From Paenibacillus mucilaginosus 3016 (lineage in GTDB: Bacteria > Bacillota > Bacilli > Paenibacillales > NBRC-103111): a DNA stretch of 64,000 nucleotides. The DNA lies in assembly GCF_000250655.1 (NCBI RefSeq), contig NC_016935.1:4358001-4422000 (forward strand), in the 5' to 3' direction. Position 1 is the stretch's first letter. Every line of letters starts with the position of its first letter. The notes under the pieces were generated by a model. It saw only the letters and a program-made list of their open reading frames with translations. It was not told the origin of the DNA and did no database searches. Both the position numbers and the translations under genes were made by a program. This document shows positions 57,948 through 64,000 of the stretch, in pieces.

Positions 57948-58805
57948 CTATTCCCCATACCCTTCAGGAGCGGGAATTCCTTTTTCAGCAGCACGGCTTA
58001 CGGGTTCCCATGACTTCCAGGTCGCTATGCGCTCTTCGTAGCTGTGAATGGCTGCATCGAATACCATACTGCCAAGGATCAGTCGTAAAGGAGGATCTTC
58101 GCTGTCGACCAGCTTCATAAGAGCTTGTGCTGCTAATTGCGGATCGCTGTCTACCGAGCCCTCCGCATATTGCTTAGCCAATTCTTCTCTGAGAGGTCCG
58201 TAAGCCTCAATCGGATGACTTAAACGCAAAGCGTTGTACATCTCCGTCCAATATCCCCCGGGTTCTACCATGGTAAGCTTGATGCCGAAGGAAGCGGCCT
58301 CCCTTGCTAAGGCCTCACTCAATCCTTCCAGCGCAAACTTACTCGCACTGTACATCCCGCTCATTGGACCGGATACCAATGCGCCGATGCTCGAGATCTG
58401 TATAATGTGCCCTGAACCCTGTTCCCGCAGGTGGGGCATTACCGCCTGACTGACCCAGAGAGCACCAAAAAAGTTGGTTTCCATCAGGTCTCTGGCATCG
58501 CTTTCGCTCAGTTCTTCAACCATCCCTAAAGTCATGGTACCTGCGTTATTGACGACGATATCCAGCCGCCCAAAATGTTCTTTCGCCGCTTGGATTACTG
58601 CAAAAACAGATTCTCTATTCCTTACATCCAGCATCAATGGCAGTAAGGAGTCTGGATATTGGTCTTTCAACGGGTCCAGAGGGCTGATGGCTCTCGCGAC
58701 GGCCACCACCTGATCCCCTGCCTCCAAGGCTGCACGGGTGTAGGCATATCCAAGTCCTTTGCTTGCCCCGGTAATGAACCAAACGCGCTTTCTCTTTGTT
58801 GTCAT
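57948..58805 (-). CDS. Short-chain dehydrogenase/reductase
   Basis: 285 residues, classical SDR: TGASKGLGYAYTRAA (cofactor), VVNNAGTMTLGMVEE, QISSIGALVSGPMSGMYSAS with Y-S-A-S-K catalytic, then EPGGYWTEMY. NADP-type oxidoreductase of unknown substrate, like many stress-related SDRs. ATG 58805 has AGAGGAAG seven bases upstream; the 12-codon extension upstream lies in the poly-T tract and is rejected. It is preceded by a long leader with a terminator-like element. Confidence 0.9.
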   Translation of the reverse strand: MTTKRKRVWFITGASKGLGYAYTRAALEAGDQVVAVARAISPLDPLKDQYPDSLLPLMLDVRNRESVFAVIQAAKEHFGRLDIVVNNAGTMTLGMVEELSESDARDLMETNFFGALWVSQAVMPHLREQGSGHIIQISSIGALVSGPMSGMYSASKFALEGLSEALAREAASFGIKLTMVEPGGYWTEMYNALRLSHPIEAYGPLREELAKQYAEGSVDSDPQLAAQALMKLVDSEDPPLRLILGSMVFDAAIHSYEERIATWKSWEPVSRAAEKGIPAPEGYGE

Positions 58806-58824
58806 AACAGCACTTCCTCTCAGG

Positions 58825-58860
58825 AAAAAATAAAAAAACACAGACCTGTGGCAGCCTGTG
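58825..58860 (-). promoter_or_regulatory. Terminator-like element directly before the SDR start
   Basis: Minus strand CACAG, 12-base loop, CTGTG, then T7-A-T6, ending about 20 bases before the ATG and partly covering the approach to the ribosome site. Stem is short (5 bp), so an attenuator is possible but not certain. Confidence 0.4.
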
Positions 58861-59110
58861 CTTAACGTAATCGGAAGTAAAGCCCTATGAGTTCTTTAGA
58901 AGCAGACCTAAAGAAACCAACTCCTGCATCCTGCAATGCACTGGAGAAAGTTAGTTTTCCGCTTATCCTCATGGAACGTCACATGGACAGACCTCTCCCG
59001 ATTACTCCGCTAACAGGCAGAATAAAAAAAGAAACCAGTATGCTGCATGGTTTACTTTTATCGGGAAGAATCAATCACACGTAACCCTCCATTCGATGTA
59101 GATTAGGAAA
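58861..59110 (-). other. Long untranslated leader of the SDR gene
   Basis: Between the promoter and the attenuator-like element are about 250 bases without a convincing gene; one GGAGGG site leads only to GTG-TGA. I do not recognise a known riboswitch class. Confidence 0.45.
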
Positions 59111-59139
59111 ATCATACCAATCGTCCAAGCGGATGTCAA
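59111..59139 (-). promoter_or_regulatory. Near-consensus promoter of the SDR gene
   Basis: Minus strand TTGACA (59134-59139), 17-base spacer, TATGAT (59111-59116). It predicts a leader of about 300 bases. Confidence 0.78.
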
Positions 59140-59183
59140 CCGTGCTCTTTTCTAATAACTGTATTTTCCTGTACGTATCCATG

Positions 59184-59210
59184 AAAAAAAGCCGCGATTC
59201 CCGCGGCTTT
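59184..59210 (-). terminator. Terminator of the pectate lyase gene
   Basis: Minus strand AAAGCCGCG, loop of five, CGCGGC, then seven T residues, seven bases after the stop. Confidence 0.9.
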
Positions 59211-59216
59211 CCTTCC

Positions 59217-61253
59217 TTATTTAAACTTGAACCAATCGATGTTGAATAAAGATCCGCTGGATCCTGTAAACTTCAGATAGACGTCATTCGTAACGGAGAC
59301 ACCGCTGACAGAGCACGATTTCGTTTCCCAAGTCTGACTGCTGTCGGTATCCGACACCTTGCAGGTTCCGGCCAAAGGTCCGGTCAGGCTGTCAAGCCGG
59401 ACTTCCATGCTGCCTCCCGCTTCAGGCGCAACCCTTGCCTCCAACAGCTTGGGCGTACTGCTTCCAAAGTGTACGTTCTGAAATACGATATAATCCCCAT
59501 TCTGAATATCTCCAACGAACGGGCTGCCCGCCGAACCGGTCTGGATGGCGACACCCGACATGCTGCTGTGACTTTCCGCCTGAATCGTCGAATACGCATC
59601 AATGTAGTTTGTCCTTAACCAGTCTGCGGCACTGAAATTCAATTTGGTGACGCCGGCGTATTTTTTGACGGTGGGTACTACGCTGGCTAAAGGAACGGTT
59701 TTATACGCATACGGCAATTTCTCGTTATACCCGTATGTAAAGGTAAACGGTGTGCTGGGCGGGTTCGTTTTGCTCATATTTTCTACCCCGTCGATGTGTG
59801 AAGACCATGCCCACTTCCCGATGGTGGATTTGTCATACCATGTGAATCCCTTGGTAAACGCATTCACACCATTGTTGTCCCAGCTGCTGCCAATGTAGGT
59901 CCCGCTGCTGTTGGTTACTTTGGAATTGACAAGTAAACTGTGATTCTTCGCATCTTTGAACAGCTCGCTGAAAGGCAGACTCATATTCCCTGTATCATCG
60001 CCTTGTCGTTCCGCACCGATGATGGGTTCATTGAACGCATTATATACGTTGGTATCTCCTGCGATCGAAGCCCCGTTTCTTGCATTGATCCCGCGTGATA
60101 ATTTGTCTCCGCCGTATTTGGAGATCGCGGCGACACTATCGATGGCATGCTGATGCGTCGAATTATCAAAATAATTGTTATAGATGTGCCCCGTGCCCTG
60201 GCGAATCATAGGCAAACGTTGTCCCACATTCGTATAGCTGTTGTACGCCATGGTCAGCCGGATTCTTTGATTGCCATCCTTCACTTCGACGCCGGCCGGA
60301 CTGATGTAGTTCGTATAATCCTTATCGCCGGAGCCTGCCAGATGAACTTTGGAGTGATAGGCCGCATAAGCCATAATCTGGTTCGGCGTAGCGCCTTCGT
60401 TACGCATTTTATAATACACGCTGCTTGAAGGGTTCAGCGTACCTGCCGCATATTTTTGCTCCATAAAGCTGATGGACTGGTAAACGGAGCTGGTGACGGA
60501 CGGCTCGGTCTCTGCCGCCAAGCCGAACTCATTCCAGGAGAGCGTCACGTTCGACGCGCCATTCTCCATGTCAATCATGCCGTCTGCTGCGATAGTGAAC
60601 TTGCAGTGGTCGATCCATACGTTGTTCGCGCCGTTTACCTTGATATAGGACCAGCCTACCTCCTTATGCTGCCCGGAGTCATCCCACTGCCACATTTCAT
60701 CGAATTTGAGATTTCGGATGACAATATCGTTGGCGGAAGCCTGCAGTTTGATTTCGGCGTGCCGGATGGTTTTGCCTGATGTGGAGAAAATGGTCAGTCC
60801 GTCCACATTGGAGATATTGACTTTGGATACGCCGGAGGCGATCAGCAGCGGATTGGTGAATCCGTTGGACGGGTTCGGATATCTGGAGACAAAACTGTAT
60901 TTGGATCTTTCGGTTGAATCCAGAGCCAATTCCGTCCAGCCCAGGTTAATATCTTCCTTCACTTCGATGACTTTGACCGTCCCGCTGCCCGCATCCAGGA
61001 TGGCCTGCAGAAACTCTCTCCCGTTACTGACGGTACGATAATATGGCGTTCCTATGTAACTGCTTCTATCTTTTACGCCTAAAGAGGCATAGCCGGGAAC
61101 GGATAAAAAGCCGCTTTCGTAGCTTTTCTCAACCTTCGTCGTATTCGGTATGGATTGAATCACGGCTGCCTCTGCCTTGCTGCCTGTATCAATGAAAGTA
61201 GGAGTGACCAACAGACTGCCGGCCACCAAACCGCTTATCACTTTTCTCTTCAT
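59217..61253 (-). CDS. Secreted pectate lyase (PL1) with C-terminal CBM6-like domain
   Basis: 678 residues. Sec signal peptide, cleavage after KAEAA near residue 30. Right-handed beta-helix of PL1 type: NNVWIDHCKFT, AADGMIDMENGASNVTLSWN and the catalytic-site pattern RLPMIRQGTGHIYNNYFDN (Arg in P-x-x-R). It cleaves polygalacturonate by beta-elimination with Ca2+. Residues about 555-678 form a carbohydrate-binding module of CBM6 type (IQAESHSSMSGV, DIQNGDYIVFQNVHFG). ATG 61253; divergent from an AraC gene. Together with the GH78 and GH43 units it supports growth on pectin. Confidence 0.93.
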   Translation of the reverse strand: MKRKVISGLVAGSLLVTPTFIDTGSKAEAAVIQSIPNTTKVEKSYESGFLSVPGYASLGVKDRSSYIGTPYYRTVSNGREFLQAILDAGSGTVKVIEVKEDINLGWTELALDSTERSKYSFVSRYPNPSNGFTNPLLIASGVSKVNISNVDGLTIFSTSGKTIRHAEIKLQASANDIVIRNLKFDEMWQWDDSGQHKEVGWSYIKVNGANNVWIDHCKFTIAADGMIDMENGASNVTLSWNEFGLAAETEPSVTSSVYQSISFMEQKYAAGTLNPSSSVYYKMRNEGATPNQIMAYAAYHSKVHLAGSGDKDYTNYISPAGVEVKDGNQRIRLTMAYNSYTNVGQRLPMIRQGTGHIYNNYFDNSTHQHAIDSVAAISKYGGDKLSRGINARNGASIAGDTNVYNAFNEPIIGAERQGDDTGNMSLPFSELFKDAKNHSLLVNSKVTNSSGTYIGSSWDNNGVNAFTKGFTWYDKSTIGKWAWSSHIDGVENMSKTNPPSTPFTFTYGYNEKLPYAYKTVPLASVVPTVKKYAGVTKLNFSAADWLRTNYIDAYSTIQAESHSSMSGVAIQTGSAGSPFVGDIQNGDYIVFQNVHFGSSTPKLLEARVAPEAGGSMEVRLDSLTGPLAGTCKVSDTDSSQTWETKSCSVSGVSVTNDVYLKFTGSSGSLFNIDWFKFK

Positions 61254-61344
61254 GAGTACATGCCTCCCCGGATTGGTTACACGCTTAATCGAACGATGAT
61301 GTCCGAAATTTATTATGGTTCCCCCCTCTTATAAAAACGTTTCA

Positions 61345-61358
61345 ATAAAACGCTTCCA
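61345..61358 (-). promoter_or_regulatory. Possible cre site for CcpA
   Basis: Minus strand TGGAAGCGTTTTAT matches the strong half of the CcpA consensus TGNAANCGNWWNCA at eight of ten fixed positions. Lies downstream of the predicted pectate lyase promoter, where repression is usual. Confidence 0.4.
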
Positions 61359-61423
61359 AATCCCCCTGTACGATATGTTTCATCTCATGAGCATGTACGG
61401 GAAACGAGGAATTATTTACTTGA

Positions 61424-61446
61424 ATTATACCATAGCGCATGCTATG
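61424..61446. promoter_or_regulatory. Shared divergent promoter with inverted repeat
   Basis: Minus-strand TATAAT (61424-61429) next to CATAGC-GCAT-GCTATG (61431-61446). On the plus strand TTGAAT (61421-61426), 17 bases, TATGTA give an overlapping promoter towards the AraC gene. Confidence 0.5.
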
Positions 61447-61501
61447 TATTTAGACAGAAAGCATTTGAAATCAGCCAAAAATTGCACTGGGTGGGGTCGT
61501 C

Positions 61502-62297
61502 ATGTTACCGTTCTACGAGGTCCAAGCGAAAGATTTGAGAGTATTTCATTTGGTGGCAAGACAGCTGACGTTTCCTGCACATTTGCACCGGAATATCGAA
61601 ATCCTCTATGTGTTCTCGGGTGTCCAATACCTGGAGATTGAAGGGAAGGCATACGCAGTCCATGCAGGCGAAGGGGCTATCATCTTCCCGGATATGGTCC
61701 ATCGTTACTATAAGCAGGGGGAACAGCCCGCTGATGCGGTCCTGATTCTATGCAACCCGCAGCTGCTTGGAGGCGTGTTTCCGGACTTCGAAAAATTCCA
61801 GCCCCTCACGCCTTACTTGCCAAATGAAAAGATTCCCGAAGAGGCTGTGTATGCGCTTAAGCATATCAAAAAGAAAGATGCGTTTGCCGTAAAGCTGGGC
61901 TGGATCTATGTCATCATGTCCCATCTTCTTCCCCATATGGAGCTGAGGCAGCGGAAACGGATTCCCGTCCCGGATATGTCGAAAAAAATGATAGAGTATG
62001 TAGCCGATCATTTTACGGAGCCGATTACGCTCGATTCTCTTCGCGGCTGAACTCTGTGTCAGCAAATACTACATCTCGCACATTTTCTCGGACCGAATCA
62101 AAATGAATTTCAGGCAGTACCTCGGACTGCTTCGCGCTGAATACGCTGCCAAGCTGATACGTACAACGGATGCGGCCTTATCGGCGGTCAGCAGCAGTGC
62201 CGGGTTTGACAGCCAGCGCACGTTCAACCGCGTGTTCCATGCCAAATACGGGATGTCCCCGAGGGAGTACAGGAACCATGTTCGCCAATCTAAATAA
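61502..62297 (+). pseudogene. AraC-family regulator of the pectate lyase, frameshifted
   Basis: About 264 residues if repaired. N-terminal cupin (FPAHLHRNIEILYVFSGVQY, YAVHAGEGAIIFPDMVHRYY), then YVADHFTEPITLDSL, the beginning of the first helix-turn-helix. The frame stops at 62050. The next frame continues AAELCVSKYYISHIFSDRIK, FRQYLGLLRAEYAAKLIRTT and AVSSSAGFDSQRTFNRVFHA to 62297. The total length is one base too many; the extra base is near 62039-62045 (CTTCGCGG). Start ATG 61502 (MLPFYEVQAKDLR) has a weak GGGTGG-type ribosome site. Confidence 0.8.
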
Positions 62298-62333
62298 CTG
62301 AGGCCCCTGGAATTTTCTGCCCATACCAAAAGA

Positions 62334-62364
62334 AGACTGTCCTTGTACAACACAAGGGCAGTCT
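62334..62364. terminator. Hairpin between convergent genes
   Basis: AGACTG-x-CCTTGT, short loop, ACAAGG-x-CAGTCT (one mismatch). T-rich sequence is weak on both sides. Confidence 0.55.
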
Positions 62365-62400
62365 CTCTTGTACAGCTCCTAGAACCCATTGCTTACCGCA

Positions 62401-62985
62401 TCATGGCGTTTGAAGGAACAGCAAATTCCGGTACACGAACCTCGAGAATGGAAACTTAAAGTTAAGTGCTATGCCTCCCTGCTCTACACCGACATCCACA
62501 GAAACCAGTGCCGGAGTGCGAACCAGTGAACGGACCATCCGGTTCACCGCTCTCCGATCTTCTCTTCCCACGGCTTTGCTGAAGGCCGCTGCGAAGCAGG
62601 TGTTACGGGCCAATTGGATGTACAGAGGCAGGATCGCCCGGGCAACGGCCCGGTGTGCCCGCGCCTCAAAGATAAACTGAGCCGTTCCAGGTGGAATGGT
62701 AACTCCAGCCGCCAGCTCCAATCTGAAATTCCCTGTCGGAAAGGCCACGAAATATCCGATCCCGTTGGTACCCAGAGGCAATCCGCTGGTTCTCGGAGAA
62801 ACTGACTTCAGGAGTCTGCCCATCGCAATGAGGTCAGTCGCCACGACAGCCCTGCTCCACTGCCTGGCGAAGGCTCCATTCTTCGCAATGGCCCTGTAGA
62901 AAGGCAGCATGATTGCTGCTGTCCGCTGAAGCACCCGGACAGGGACAAATCCATTCTTGCGTTTGCCTATACTGTTCTTCGTCAT
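62401..62985 (-). CDS. Hypothetical protein of unknown function
   Basis: 194 residues, strongly basic, no signal peptide and no membrane helix. Rich in Arg, Ala and Val, with two similar-looking segments (RTAAIMLPFYRAIAKNGAFA and HRAVARAILPLYIQLARNTC), followed by RQWSRAVVATDLIAMGRLL and FSKAVGREDRRAVNRMVRS: an apparent internal duplication of a helical unit. I do not recognise the family. ATG 62985 with GGGAGG nine bases upstream. Alone between AraC and gdhA. Confidence 0.7.
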   Translation of the reverse strand: MTKNSIGKRKNGFVPVRVLQRTAAIMLPFYRAIAKNGAFARQWSRAVVATDLIAMGRLLKSVSPRTSGLPLGTNGIGYFVAFPTGNFRLELAAGVTIPPGTAQFIFEARAHRAVARAILPLYIQLARNTCFAAAFSKAVGREDRRAVNRMVRSLVRTPALVSVDVGVEQGGIALNFKFPFSRFVYRNLLFLQTP

Positions 62986-63098
62986 AGCGATCATCCTCCC
63001 GAATCGTGCCAAGACGTATCTAAGAACAGCATATGAGCGCAGGGGAGGATCTGCTTGGACTGCCCTATTCGGGGTTCCTGTGAAGAAAAGGCTGCGTG

Positions 63099-64000
63099 TT
63101 AAACCCCTTGGGCTATCATCGCCTCAGCGACTCTCACAAATCCCGCAATGTTGGCGCCGATGACCAGATTGCCCGGAACTCCGTATTCTTCAGAAGCTTT
63201 CATGCTTTCCCGATAAATATTATTCATGATCGTTTGCAGTCTAGCATCCACTTCTTCCATCGTCCAAGACAGTCTTGCGCTGTTTTGGGCCATCTCCAAG
63301 GCGGAGACCGACACACCGCCCGCGTTTGCCGCTTTGGCAGGGGCGAAGAGTACTTTATTTTCCAGGAAGATATCGATGGCTTCTAAGGTGGAAGGCATGT
63401 TCGCCCCTTCTCCTACGGCCTTTACCCCATTGCGAACAAGCAGCTCGGCGGAGGCTTTGTCGATTTCATTTTGTGTGGCGCACGGCAAAGCGATGTCGCA
63501 CGGAAGGGTCCAGATCCCCGAGCAGCCTTCCGTATAGATGGCATCCGGGTGTTCCAGCACATAATCACGGCATCTCTTGTTTTCTACTTCCTTTAGCCGT
63601 TTGATGGTAGAAAGATCGATACCGTCCTTATGATAAATAAAGCCGCCGGAATCACTGCATGCAACCACTTTGGCACCTAGCTGCATCGCTTTTTCCATGG
63701 CATAGATGGAGACGTTCCCTGAACCGGATACAACAACGGTGCTGCCATGAAAGCTCAAATTCCGGTCATTCAACATGTGTTCCACAAAATATACCGCGCC
63801 ATATCCGGTTGCCTCTTTGCGGCCGAGGCTCCCTCCGTAACCGATCCCTTTTCCGGTTAATACACCCGCTTCGTAGGCGCCGGCCAGCTTTTTATACTGC
63901 CCGAACATATAGCCGATTTCTTTGGCTCCAACGCCGATATCGCCTGCGGGAACATCCATATCCGGACCGATATATTTTCTCAGCTCCGTCATGAAGCTTT
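63099..64000 (-). CDS. gdhA: NADP-type glutamate dehydrogenase, 5' part beyond window
   Basis: Interconverts 2-oxoglutarate plus ammonia and glutamate. The visible 300 codons are the C-terminal two thirds of the roughly 450-residue hexameric enzyme; the frame is open to base 64000. GPDMDVPAGDIGVGAKEIGY and GKGIGYGGSLGRKEATGYGA mark the substrate side (catalytic Asp in PAGDIG), VVVSGSGNVSIYAMEKAMQL is the Rossmann nucleotide motif, and VGEGANMPSTLEAID and AANAGGVSVSALEMAQN follow in normal order. The GSGNVS form and GGSLGRKEATGYG favour the NADP-specific class. Confidence 0.95.
   Translation of the reverse strand, partial: SFMTELRKYIGPDMDVPAGDIGVGAKEIGYMFGQYKKLAGAYEAGVLTGKGIGYGGSLGRKEATGYGAVYFVEHMLNDRNLSFHGSTVVVSGSGNVSIYAMEKAMQLGAKVVACSDSGGFIYHKDGIDLSTIKRLKEVENKRCRDYVLEHPDAIYTEGCSGIWTLPCDIALPCATQNEIDKASAELLVRNGVKAVGEGANMPSTLEAIDIFLENKVLFAPAKAANAGGVSVSALEMAQNSARLSWTMEEVDARLQTIMNNIYRESMKASEEYGVPGNLVIGANIAGFVRVAEAMIAQGV

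Overview
The window looks like chromosomal DNA of a Paenibacillus-type Gram-positive soil bacterium. The evidence is: strong AGGAGG-type ribosome sites with frequent GTG and TTG starts, SLH-domain surface proteins, lipoprotein sugar-binding proteins next to permease pairs, AraC regulators beside glycoside hydrolases, moderate-to-high GC, and A-rich or T-rich intrinsic terminators at most gene ends. I see no rRNA, tRNA, CRISPR array or prophage.

Layout. 1-8.6 kb: a minus-strand operon for import and breakdown of rhamnose-containing plant polysaccharide (binding protein, two permeases, DUF5060/DUF4038-type hydrolase, GH78 rhamnosidase, second binding protein running off the window). 9.1-11.7 kb: an SLH surface protein. 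11.9-16.9 kb: an unrecognised two-gene cassette, a very large NHL-like protein followed by a pentapeptide-repeat protein. 17-30 kb: membrane metallophosphoesterase, two decayed small genes, AraC regulator with divergent MFS pump, an SLH-anchored choice-of-anchor-I protein broken by one base, a membrane serine hydrolase, an SDR. 30-41 kb: small metabolic and hypothetical genes, NDH-2-like flavoprotein, S51 peptidase, and a MarR/flavin-monooxygenase unit with three copies of one operator. 41-46 kb: GH43 enzyme plus lipoprotein binding protein and an AraC regulator. 46-51 kb: ArsR-VOC and VOC-TetR units with clear operators, then a rifamycin phosphotransferase. 51-53 kb: an IS110-family element with a candidate bridge-RNA region. 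53-59 kb: CBO0543-type membrane pair, MFS pump with HxlR regulator, SUFU-domain protein, SDR with a long leader. 59-64 kb: pectate lyase with a (broken) divergent AraC gene, an unknown gene, and the 3' part of gdhA.

Working together: the GH78/DUF5060-type operon, GH43 unit and pectate lyase together suit growth on pectin-like plant cell-wall material. The second theme is antibiotic or xenobiotic defence: rifamycin phosphotransferase, a class A flavin monooxygenase related to rifampicin monooxygenases, two DHA2 pumps, and several small VOC genes, each under its own local repressor.

An unusual feature of the window is the number of otherwise convincing genes broken by a single base (about 18.9-19.6, 25.9, 37.1, 46.4, 52.3 and 62.0 kb), some in homopolymers. 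They may be assembly errors or true decay; this should be settled before any of these genes is interpreted as dead.
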